Shown here: piece after piece, positions 43,978-53,894 of the stretch
Position numbering within the stretch: position 1 is the stretch's first letter
Layout of the letters: each line of letters opens with the position of its first letter
The notes under the pieces: generated by a model
Database searches by the model: none
What the model was told of the DNA's origin: nothing
Seen by the model: only the letters and a program-made list of their open reading frames with translations
Translations under genes and position numbers: made by a program
Assembly: GCA_027493615.1 (NCBI GenBank)
Contig: JAOSKK010000002.1
Coordinates: 186,001-250,000 of the forward strand
From: Verrucomicrobiota bacterium
Lineage (GTDB): Bacteria; Verrucomicrobiota; Verrucomicrobiia; Limisphaerales; J093
Direction of reading: 5' to 3'
DNA length: 64,000 nucleotides

Positions 43978-44247
43978 CTAGTTGGTGGCCGCCGGGGCAG
44001 GGGTCGGGGCCACGATGTTGATCCGGCGCCCGTTGCGATCGAACCGGACCTGACCGTCAATCAAGGCGAAGAGCGACCAGTCGCGGGCGGTGCCGACGTT
44101 CTGACCGGCCACGAACTTCGAGCCGCGTTGTCGGACGAGGATACTGCCGGCGGTGACGAACTGCCCGCCGAATTCCTTGACGCCCAGCCGTTGTCCGTGG
44201 CTGTCCCGTCCGTTGCGTGAACTGCCGCCGCCTTTCTTGTGTGCCAT
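43978..44247 (-). CDS. rpmA: 50S ribosomal protein L27
   Basis: [75 protein letters not shown]. Confidence 0.97.
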   Translation of the reverse strand: MAHKKGGGSSRNGRDSHGQRLGVKEFGGQFVTAGSILVRQRGSKFVAGQNVGTARDWSLFALIDGQVRFDRNGRRINIVAPTPAPAATN

Positions 44248-44255
44248 AGAGCCCT

Positions 44256-44568
44256 CTAGAGTTTGATTTCCTTGACCTGGACGACCGTCAGCGCCTGCCG
44301 ATGGCCGATTTTCTTCCGGTAACCCTTGCGGCGTTTGAGCTTGAAGGACACGACCTTGTCGCCGCGTTTGTGTTCGAGGACATCCGCGATCACGCTGGCG
44401 CCCGCGAGGGTGGGGGGTGCCGACCGAGACCTGGCCGTCCTGGTTCACGAGCATGACCTGGTCGAAGGTCACCGGTTGGCCGGGCTCGAGGTTGAGCTTT
44501 TCGATGGCCACCGTGTCGCCGGGGGCTACTCGATACTGTTTGCCGCCTGTTGCTAAGACTGCGTACAT
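44256..44568 (-). CDS. rplU: 50S ribosomal protein L21 (frameshift near 44412)
   Basis: [42 protein letters not shown]-term [12 protein letters not shown] after frame change. Confidence 0.95.
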
Positions 44569-44775
44569 ACTCGCGATGTCAAAGGGGCAGGATGGAACCA
44601 AAAAGGGTGACCGGGTGTCAATGACCGCTTTCGGGCAAATCCGGGGGCTCCCCGGGGGCGGCGGCAGGGCCGGGAGGGACGGGTGGTATGGACGCGAGGG
44701 AGGATTGCCAGAAGTCAATTGCATGGTTCGTCTCCGCTGCGGGTGCAGGTTTAACAAACGCGTGTTTGCCGAGAC

Positions 44776-45624
44776 GTGAGGGATTGTCTAGGGTCCGGGC
44801 GTTTCCTGAACCCGACGATCACCGCAATGAGACCCGAACGGATGGCACATCGCTGGCGGCGACGACATGGCAAGTGGCTGGCGGTGCTGCCGGAATTGGT
44901 GCGGCAGAGTCGGAGGCGTGGCGGTGCCGAGGAACTGCATCAGGCGCGGGTGACGCTGCGGCGGTTGCGGCTGTCGGTCCGGCTGGGCAGGGCCGCGTTT
45001 CCGGCGTCGGCGATCGTGCGTTTCCGGTCGTGGGCGGCCCAGGTGGCGCGGGCCACGAGTCCGGTGAGGGACCTGGACATCGCCATCGAATGGCTGCGGG
45101 CGGCGAAGGCTGGCCCGGCGCTGGTGAAGGAGTGTCTGGGTCGGCGGAATTCCGTGTGGCGGCGGCGCCGTGCCCTGCTGGTTCCGCCGCCGCACCGCTT
45201 GCCTGCCCATCTGATGGCGCAGGGCGGCGAGATGAAACGATGGGCGGCTGCGCTCGCGAAACGGTACGCGCGGATGGAGGCGCGCTGCCGCGAGTACCTG
45301 CGCACCCACCTGCCGCGCTTCTTTCAGCTTGCCGAGGAGGACCGGCACGAGTTTCGCCGGCGCGTGCGTCGGTGGCGTTACCTGCGCGAACAGATGTTGC
45401 CGACGCGGATCCTGGAGAAGGACGTGCTGTGCCAGCGCTTGTTGGCGGTCCAGGAGGCATTGGGGGAGATCCAGAATCTGGACCTTGTGGCGAGCGCCCT
45501 TCAGCGGTTCTCGCCCTCGACCGAACGGGCCGAGTTGCAGGTGTTGCTGGCACACCAGCAGCGGTATCAACTGGAGGCCAGCCGTAAGGCGCTGGCCCGG
45601 CTCAAGCCCTGGCTGCGGGGCTAG
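44776..45624 (+). CDS. CHAD domain protein (start probably 44827)
   Basis: [21 protein letters not shown] (paired His/Arg-rich helices), [27 protein letters not shown]. Confidence 0.8.
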   Translation: MRDCLGSGRFLNPTITAMRPERMAHRWRRRHGKWLAVLPELVRQSRRRGGAEELHQARVTLRRLRLSVRLGRAAFPASAIVRFRSWAAQVARATSPVRDLDIAIEWLRAAKAGPALVKECLGRRNSVWRRRRALLVPPPHRLPAHLMAQGGEMKRWAAALAKRYARMEARCREYLRTHLPRFFQLAEEDRHEFRRRVRRWRYLREQMLPTRILEKDVLCQRLLAVQEALGEIQNLDLVASALQRFSPSTERAELQVLLAHQQRYQLEASRKALARLKPWLRG

Positions 45625-46303
45625 CCGGCGGTAGGCGGTTCTGCGGGGGCGGCTTCGCCGACGGCCGGTGCCGGGGAAGGCGGGCGGGTGGCCGGCAGTT
45701 CGGCCGCCGGGGACGCCGGGACACTCTCCGGGGCGGGCTGCCGCGGATTGCGGGCGCGTTTGGCGCGCGGGAGGGATTGATCATGACGCCCATGCTCCGG
45801 CCCGCGAGTTTGGGTTGCTCGACGGCGAGACCATAGGGCGCGAGCTCCTTGATGAATCGATCGAGGGTCTGGACGCCCAGTTCCTTGTGGCGCATTTCGC
45901 GACCCCGGAACCGGAGGATCACCTTGACCTTCATCTCCTCGCACAGGAAATCCACGGCGTGATTCTGTTTGACCTCGAAATCATGCGCGTCGATGCCGGG
46001 ACGGAGCTGGATTTCCTTCACCCGGTTCGAGTGCTGGTGCTTCTTGGACTCCTTCTCCTTCTTGGCCTGTTCGTACTGGAACTTGCCGAAGTCGACGATC
46101 CGGCAGACCGGCGGGTTGGCGGTGGCTGCCACCTCGACCAGGTCCATGCCTTGGCTGCGGGCGAGATTAATGGCCTCGCCCAGAGAGAGGATGCCGACCT
46201 GCCGCCCGTCAGCCGTCACGACCCGTACCTCGCGGGCACGGATTTTTCCGTTGATGCGGACCGTCGGGGCCGCGGGACCGCGGGAGGAGAACGGACGACT
46301 CAA
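45602..46303 (-). CDS. infC: Translation initiation factor IF-3; C-terminal tail frame uncertain (alternative stop near 45621)
   Basis: VRINGKIRAREVRVVTADGRQVGILSLGEAINLARSQGMDLVEVAATANPPVCRIVDFGKFQYEQAKKEKESKKHQHSNRVKEIQLRPGIDAHDFEVK. Confidence 0.96.
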   Translation of the reverse strand: MSRPFSSRGPAAPTVRINGKIRAREVRVVTADGRQVGILSLGEAINLARSQGMDLVEVAATANPPVCRIVDFGKFQYEQAKKEKESKKHQHSNRVKEIQLRPGIDAHDFEVKQNHAVDFLCEEMKVKVILRFRGREMRHKELGVQTLDRFIKELAPYGLAVEQPKLAGRSMGVMINPSRAPNAPAIRGSPPRRVSRRPRRPNCRPPARLPRHRPSAKPPPQNRLPPASPAARA

Positions 46304-46417
46304 GCCGTCCTCCTCGGTGGAAGGTTATTCATTGCGCAGAACAAACGCTGAACGCCGTACGAAACATGGCGAACATTTGTGGTTCGGTTTCAGGCAATGC
46401 AAGTGAAAAGCGCCTCG

Positions 46418-48072
46418 CTAGATCATGGGATCGCCCCCCGGATCGCTGCCGGGCCGGGGCTTCGGCTGGTCCGGCCAGGTGAAGGAAAACAGGGCCCCGG
46501 CCCCTTCGCGCGACTGGAGTTGGACCTGGCCGCCGCGGGACTCGACGATGCGTTTGACCAGGGCGAGGCCGATGCCCGTGCCGCCGGCCTGGCGGCTGTT
46601 GGGCAGTTGCTCGAACATCTCGAACACGAGCGAGTGATAGCGCGGGGCGATGCCCGGGCCGTTGTCGGCCACGGCGAACTCCCACGCGCCGTCCAGGCGT
46701 GTCGCGGTGAGTGTCACCAAGCCCTGGGGCTTGTCCATGAACTTGATGGCGTTCTCGAGCAGGTTTTGCAAAACGTGGCGCAGGCGTTCGGCGCCGCCGC
46801 GGACACACGGCAGGAGCAGCGGCAGCCGGATCGTGATATGGGGCGGGGGTGCCAGCATGGCGAGGATGCCCGTGACCAGCCGGTGGACGTCGACCTCGGC
46901 CTCGGCCTCCTCCATCTGCCCCAGCCGGGTGTAGGCCAGCACGCCTTCGATCAGGTTGTGCATGTGCTGCACCCGTTGCTGCAGAAGGCTCAGCAACCGC
47001 CGCCCTTCAGGTTCGAGCCGGTCCAGATAGTCCCGCCCGAGCCATTCCGCCAGGTTGTTCACGGCGCGCAGCGGGGCCTTGAGGTCGTGGGCCACCACGT
47101 GGGCGAACTGGGCCAGTTCGCGGTTGGCCATTTCCAACTGGTTGGTCCGCTGGCCGACCCGCTTTTCCAGCTCCGCCTTGGCCTCCTCCTGCTGCCGCTT
47201 GAACCGGAGCTGCTCGGTGATGTCCTCGGACACCCCCACGAATCCGCGAAGCGCGCCGTCGGGCCCATGCAGGCGCGAGATGCAGGTGTGGGCGAAGCGC
47301 TCCAGGTTGTGGCCGGTGTTGACGCGGAACTGGCTCCGAAACTCGTGACCGTGCTTCAGCGCGCTCTGCCACTCGGCCCTGACGCGGTCGCGGTCCTCCG
47401 GCCCAACCATCTGCCACCAGGCACCGCGGGGTTCGCTCAGATGCTCGAGACTGGCAATCTGCCGCCACCGTGCGTTAGCCCGCACCAGCCGGCCTTGGGG
47501 ATCGGTCTCGAAGATCCCGACGGGGGCATGGAGTTCGACGACCTGGAGCACCGCCTCCGGATTCGCGGTGGGGAGGCGTCGACTCGCGGGGCGGTTGCGG
47601 GCAGAGGCACACGGCCACCCAGCGGTCCCCCGTTCCTCCGGCGGGCTGCCGGCGGATCTGGCCGTCCATGGGGACGGAACGCCCTGACCGGCTGCGCCAG
47701 GTCCATCGTGCCGGCTCCCAGTCCGCGGGGATGTCGGCGGCTTGGAGCCGAGCCTGCCAGCGAGGGAGTTCCTCGCCGGCCACGACCTGCTCCAGCCGCA
47801 GGGGCTGGGGGTCCGCCGAAGGGTAGTCCAGACCTTCGCGCCAGCTCTGGTTGGCATACAGGATCCGGCCCTCGGCGTCGCAGACGGCGATCCAGTCGCT
47901 GCAGCGGTCGAGGAGGGCGGTGGTGGGGGCCCAGACCGAGAGCTTCCGTCGGTTGCCTGCCGGCGAGCTGGCCCCGCGCGTTGCCACCGTGGCAGGGTTG
48001 GCGTGGGGAGCCGGGCGTTTCCGTGTCCCCGGGCGGGTGGTGGTTCTTGGTGCGTGCAACGGAGCCAGCATG
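46418..48072 (-). CDS. PAS-domain sensor histidine kinase (two PAS-like regions, HisKA, HATPase), frameshift near 47560
   Basis: DWIAVCDAEGRILYANQSWREGL; LHAPVGIFETDPQGRLVRANARWRQI; FAHVVAHDLKAPLRAVNNLAEWL H-box; LQNLLENAIKFMDKPQG; GTGIGLALVKRIVESRGG. Confidence 0.9.
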
Positions 48073-48345
48073 TATGAGGGACCCGGTTGCGCGGATGGAC
48101 GACCCGGTCCATCGCTTCCCCGCCACCGCCCGGATCCCGGGGGCGGGTGGGGCACCGGCGGATCCGGGTGCCCGCGCCGCCCGTGGCGTGCGCTTGTTAT
48201 GGCCCGGTCCCGCAGCCGAGGCAACAAGTATCCGGTACGTGGTGATGACTAAGCGGAACGACGGACCCCCACCAGTCACAGCGCTATTGCGCGAAGGGAC
48301 GGGGCGAGGTCTTCTGATCGAAGCACTGCCGTTGAATTACTTGGC

Positions 48346-49794
48346 ATGACCACCCCGGCGACATCCGATTCTGCGTTGTTTGAGAATCGGGAGATCCTGA
48401 TCACCTGCCGCAACAGCCAGGGTGCGGAGGTGCGCTCCACCCCGGTTTACGTCACCCGGTACACCGCCCAGCTTGAGGTGTACAACCCGCACAGCATCCT
48501 CCAGCTCTCCGAGGTGCTGGGGGACTTCCGGATCACGGTGGGCGAGGTGTGCAAGTACTCCGGCCGGGCGACAGTGAGCAACCTGGTCAACGCCGGCATC
48601 CTGTTGCTGGTCGAGGTCACTCTCGACGACACTTCCTGGCTGGACGTCGATCTTTTCTCGCCGATCGCGCAACCTGGCCGGCTGCGGGAGGAGCTGGAGG
48701 TTACGATCCAGCGGTGCCGGAAGATGCAGGCCATCACGCCCGAGTTCAAAGTGGCGGTGGCGGACTTCCAGTTCCTGCTGGCGGAACTGCGGCGCTGGCT
48801 GGACCAGGTGGAGCTGGGCGTCCGGTCGGAGCCCACCGGATTGCGTCGCGACATGGAACGGCAGGTGCTGGGGGACTTGGAGGGTCAGATTCTGCCGGAG
48901 ATCGACGAGTGGGCGGCGCGTTTTGACGCGGCGGCCGAGGCGGTGGACGAGCACCTGCGGCCGGCCTGCCGGGCCTATGCCCGCCGCCAGATCCATCCGT
49001 TGGTCTTGTACTCGCCGTTCGTGTACCGTACCTACCGCAAACCCCTCGGCTACGCGGGGGATTACGAGATGGTCAACATGATCCTGGGCGACCCCCTCGA
49101 GGGGGCGACGCTGTTCGCCAAAATGGTGAACGTGGTGTTTCTCCGCAATCCGCCCGCCCAGGCCCATCGCAACCGCATCCGGTACCTCCAGCAGCGGCTC
49201 GAGGAGGAGACCCGGCGGGTGGCGGCCCTCGGCCGGCGCCTGCGGGTGCTGAATCTGGGTTGTGGTCCGGCTCGCGAGATCCAGTTGTTCTTTGCCGAGC
49301 AGGACGTGTCGGACCTGGCCGATTTCACCCTGCTCGACTTCAATGCCGAGACCCTCGAGTTTGCCGAACAGACCCTCCGGAAGTACCGCGAGCAGCACAA
49401 CCGGAAGGCCGGGCTGCAGTTCGCCGAGAAGTCCATCAACCAACTGCTCAAGGAGGCCATCCGGCCGGCGGCCGCGCAGCCCGGCGAGCAGTATGACTTC
49501 GTGTACTGTGCCGGGCTTTTCGACTATGTGTCGGACCGGGTCTGCCGCCGGCTCACCGAGCTGTTCTACAACTGGCTCGCTCCCGGAGGGTCGCTCCTTG
49601 TGAGCAACGTGGACGCCGCCAAGCCCTTCCGGCACTCGATGGATTACATCCTGGAGTGGCACCTCATCTGCCGCAATCGGGAGCAGATGAAGAGCCTCGT
49701 CCCCAACGGCGCGTCGCCGGACCAGTGGCGGATCACGGCCGACCCGACCCAGGTGAATCTCTTCCTGGAAGTCACCAGGCCCGTGGCGGCTTGA
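48346..49794 (+). CDS. Class I SAM-dependent methyltransferase with N-terminal extension, PhcB-like (3-OH fatty acid methyl ester synthase candidate)
   Basis: RKPLGYAGDYEMVNMI; VLNLGCGPAREIQLFF (SAM motif I); YDFVYCAGLFDYVSD; LAPGGSLLVSNV; N-term YNPHSILQLSEVLGDFRI; adjacency to PhcS/R/Q-like genes. Confidence 0.65.
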   Translation: MTTPATSDSALFENREILITCRNSQGAEVRSTPVYVTRYTAQLEVYNPHSILQLSEVLGDFRITVGEVCKYSGRATVSNLVNAGILLLVEVTLDDTSWLDVDLFSPIAQPGRLREELEVTIQRCRKMQAITPEFKVAVADFQFLLAELRRWLDQVELGVRSEPTGLRRDMERQVLGDLEGQILPEIDEWAARFDAAAEAVDEHLRPACRAYARRQIHPLVLYSPFVYRTYRKPLGYAGDYEMVNMILGDPLEGATLFAKMVNVVFLRNPPAQAHRNRIRYLQQRLEEETRRVAALGRRLRVLNLGCGPAREIQLFFAEQDVSDLADFTLLDFNAETLEFAEQTLRKYREQHNRKAGLQFAEKSINQLLKEAIRPAAAQPGEQYDFVYCAGLFDYVSDRVCRRLTELFYNWLAPGGSLLVSNVDAAKPFRHSMDYILEWHLICRNREQMKSLVPNGASPDQWRITADPTQVNLFLEVTRPVAA

Positions 49795-49800
49795 ACCCGT

Positions 49801-52634
49801 ATGCCCGACGCCCCGGCATCCCCTGTTGCTGAGCCCGGCACGACGCCGGTCGAGGTGACCCCTGAGGTCGTCGAGGCCTTCACCGAGCACGAGCGGACCC
49901 GCGGGATCCGGCGCCTCATCGTGGGCTGTTACCTCGTAATGGTCCTGATGCCGCTGGGATCGCTGGTGGACTACCAACTCTTGAAGGTCGACCCGACTGT
50001 TGATGGTGGCGGCACTCAAGACCTGCACAAGTTTGCCGCAGTGCGGTTGGCCTGTTCCGCGATGGTGATCCCTCTCATCTTCCTGTTCCGCTCGCGGGTC
50101 GCTGCCCAGCATTATCGGCTCTTGGGCATTCTCCTGGCCGTGATCCCGACGTTCGGAATGACGTGGATCATCCGGGAGACCGACGGTGCGGCCTCACCGT
50201 ACTACGCCGGCATCAATCTGATCTTGTTGGCGATGGCGATGCTGGCACAGTGGACGTGGCGTCAGAGCCTGGCGGCGCTGATCATCCTGATGACCTTCTA
50301 TCTGGCGGCAACGTTCGCCACGCTGACTTTGCGATCCGAGAGTGACCCGGGCACGGCTGGCATCTTCTTCAACAACCTGTGGTTCATGTTGTTGACCGGG
50401 GTGATCGTGATCGTGGGCAGCGAGATTCAAGGGCAACTGCGTTTCCGGGATTTCGTGTCCAACTGGGAGCTGCAGCGGAGCCGGAAGGAACTCGAGGCCA
50501 GCTACCGTCGGTTGCAGGAGCTGGACGAGCTGAAGGGGCGCTTTTTCGCCAACATCAGTCACGAGCTGCGGACGCCTCTGACGCTGCTGCTGACGCCGCT
50601 GGAACCGTTGCTGGCGGAGGAAGCCCTGCCCGATCCCCGGCTCCGGGAAACGCTTGCGACGATGCGGGCGAACGGCATGCGGCTGCTGAAGCTGATCAAC
50701 GACCTCCTGGATCTGGTGCGGCTGGATGCCGGCCAGCTCCAGTTGCAGCGCGCCGCGATCGAGGTCGAGGTGTTCCTGGGCGGCTTGATCAACGCCGTGC
50801 GGGCCCTCGCCGAGGAACGCGGGCTGCGCCTGCGGTGTGAAGTGGACCCGGCGTTGAGCACTGTCCAGGCGGACCCGGACAAACTCGAGAAGGTGTTCCT
50901 CAACCTGCTCTTCAACGCCATCAAGTTCACCGCCGCGGGCGGGAGCATCCGCCTGACGGCGCGGCGGGAAGCGGACCATGCCGTGTTTCAGGTCATCGAC
51001 ACGGGCGTGGGCATCGCCCCCGAGCACCAGCGCTATCTTTTCAGCCGTTTCTGGCAGGCCGACTCCTCGAGTCAGCGCAAGTACCAGGGTGCCGGGATCG
51101 GCCTGGCGCTGGTCAAGGAGCTCGTGCTGGCGCACGGCGGCACCGTGAGCGCGCAGAGTGAAACGGGGCGGGGCACCACGATGACCGTCCGGCTGCCGCT
51201 CGAAGTGCCGGCCCAGGCCGGGTCGCAGGCTTCGCCGGAGACGCCGCCCCGTCGGTGGCCGCCGCGCCGGCACCGGCCAGTCCGGCCGCCGCTCCGGCGG
51301 CGCCCGTCGGGACCCCCACCGAGACCACCTGGCTGCGCGATCTGTACCGGCGCGCGGAGATGTTCCCGCCGGTGCCGGGGTTGCGCGAGGCGTTGCGGTC
51401 GCCGGGTCCGGCCGTCAGCAGCAAGGCCCCGCGCGTTCTCATCGTGGACGACGAGCCGGACATGCTCCGCTTCCTCCACACCCAATTGTGTCGGGACTAC
51501 CAGGTGATTGAGGCCGTGGACGGTGACCAGGCGGTCACGCTGGCGGCGCAGTACCTGCCGGACGTGATCATCTGCGACCTGATGTTGCCGGAGAAGGACG
51601 GGCTGGCGGTCTGTCGCGAGCTGCGCAACAAGACGGTGACGCGGGCGCTGCCCTTCCTGATGCTGACCGCGCGGGCCGACGACGAGACCAAGCTGCGGGC
51701 ACTCCAGCATGGGGCCAACGACTTCCTCTCCAAACCGTTCTCGTTGGCGGAGCTGCGGGCCCGGGTGCGGAGCCTGAGTCAGAGCCATCAGTTGCAGCTC
51801 GCCTTGTCGCGCCAGAACCAGAAGCTTGAGGCGACGCTGGAGGAGCTGAAGGAAACGGAGCTGCAGTTGGTGCAGGCCGAGAAGATGGCTTCGCTGGGCC
51901 GGATGAGCGCCGGCATCATCCACGAGATCAACAACCCTCTGAACTTCTCGCTGACCGCGATCGGGGTGCTGGAGCGGATGCTCGTCCATCTGAGCGACGA
52001 GGACCGGGCCGACGCGGAGGAGATGCTGCACGACATCCGGGACGGCCTGCGTCGGGTGGCGGGGATCATCGGCGATTTGCGCACCTTCACGCATCCGCAG
52101 GGCGGGGAGTTGGAGGAGGTGGATGTCCAGCGGGCCGTGGAGGCCGCGCTCCGGTTCCTGGCGGCGGAATGGCGCGACCGGGTGACGGTCGAGACGCACA
52201 TCCCGGAGGGGTTCACCGTGCCGGCGATCTACAACAAGCTGATTCAGGTGTTTGTGAACCTCTTGCAGAACTCCCTGGACGCGTTGCGCAGTCACCCGCC
52301 GGCGGACGGTCCGCCGTGCATCACGATCAGCGCGGTCGAGCGGGAGGGGGCCCGGGTGGTGCTGGTGCGCGACAACGGCCCTGGCATCCCGGCGCACCAA
52401 CAGGCGCGGATTTTTGACCCGTTCTTCACCACCAAGGAGGTGGGCCAGGGGACGGGTCTGGGGCTGAGCATCTGCTATCGGCTCTTGAACGAGGTGGGCG
52501 GGGGGATTAGCGTGCGCAGCCAGGAAGGCGAATTCTGCGAATTCTCCCTGGTCTTTGCGGACCGTCCTCGCGAACGCGTCGTACGGACTCGGACAACAAC
52601 GGCACCAGAAAAGGCTACCGCACTCGTTTCATGA
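49801..52634 (+). CDS. PhcS-like membrane histidine kinase apparently fused to PhcR-like REC-HisKA-HATPase protein (one-base frameshift near 51245)
   Basis: About six hydrophobic segments; FFANISHELRTPLTLLL H-box; then Pro/Ala linker, VLIVDDEPDMLRFLHTQL...DVIICDLMLPEKDG...LTARAD...LSKPF receiver, MASLGRMSAGIIHEINNPLNFSL H-box, NLLQNSLDALRS N-box, GQGTGLGLSI. Confidence 0.7.
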
Positions 52635-53894
52635 ACTCGATCTACGACTACAAGCGTTTCGCCATCCCTCTACGTGGATGATGAGGAGAAGTCGCTCAAA
52701 TACTTTGCCCGGGCCTTTGCCGACACGTTCCGGATCCTGACCGCGACCAATGCGGCCGACGGCTACCAGTTGCTGCTCGACCACCAGGACGAGATCGGCG
52801 TGGTCATGAGCGACCAGCGCATGCCGGGCGAGCAGGGGGTGCAGTTCCTGGAGAAGGCGCGCCGCCTCCAGCCGCGGGTGATCCGCATCCTGGCCACAGC
52901 CTTCACCGACCTGGACGCGGCCATCGCGGCGGTGAACACCGGGGCGATCTACAAGTACGTCACCAAGCCGTGGGACATCCCGCTGCTCGAGAATACGCTC
53001 AAGCGCAGCCTCGAGTTCTTCATTGTGCAGCTCGAGCGCGACCTCCTCCTGCGCGAGAAGCTCTCGAGCCTCCACCGGATGCTCATTGCCGATCGCATCC
53101 TCAGCCTGGGCGTGCTGGCCGCGGGCCTGAACAACCAGTTGCGCAACTCGCTCGACGCCGTGCACAAGTTTCTGGATCTCGCGCCGGAAATGCTCCAGCG
53201 GGAGAACGTGGACCTCGAACAGTTGCGGAACCCCAACTTCTGGCAGGAGTTCCATCGCCACGTCCAGAGCCAGGTCAAGACCGTCCTCGGCCTCATGCAC
53301 GGCCTCTCCGAGGAGACGAAGCAGCCGTTCCGGTTCGACACCGAGATGCGCGTGCAGGCCTCGCTCGAGGAAGCTCTCCAGACGCTCGGTCCGGAACTGG
53401 CGGCGCGTGGCATCCGCGTCCGCAACGAGGTGCCTCCGGATCTGCCGGCCCTGCGGGTGGATCGCACCCGGTTCCACAAGCTCTTCGAGCTGCTGTTGCG
53501 CGACGCCCTCCTGCGGCTGGCCTCCAACTGCGAGATCCGATTCCACGCCGCGTTCCGCCCCGGCGCGGGAGACAGCGTGGATGAGGTGGACATCACGATT
53601 CAGGACAGCGGGCCGGGGCTGCCGCCGGAGACCGTGCTGTCCGTGCTCGACCCGCTCATTGCCCGGGAGGACAAGGCGGCGGATCTGGGGCTGCACCTGA
53701 TGGCCTGCTACTTCATCGTGTACCACCACGGCGGTCGCATCGGCCTCCGGTCGGGCGGCGAGACGGGCACGTGCCTGACGCTTACGCTGCCCTTGCAGCC
53801 GCCCGCCAGCGTGACGCCGGTCGAGAGCGAGGAGTTCCTGGTGCGGGCGATGACCAACGAGCGCCTGTGGGAGCGCCTGCTGGCCGGCGCCTGA
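52631..53894 (+). CDS. PhcQ-like response regulator with degenerate histidine-kinase-like C-terminal half (frameshift near 52666)
   Basis: MNSIYDYKRFAI / LYVDDEEKSLKYFARAFADTFRILTATNAADGYQLL...VVMSDQRMPGEQGVQFL...KYVTKPWD; H-box position reads LSLGVLAAGLNNQLRNSL. Confidence 0.7.

Noticed and set aside
51240-51260. Programmed ribosomal frameshift joining PhcS- and PhcR-like modules
   Set aside because: No slippery heptamer identified; a one-base undercall in CCCC explains it and similar errors are everywhere in the window.
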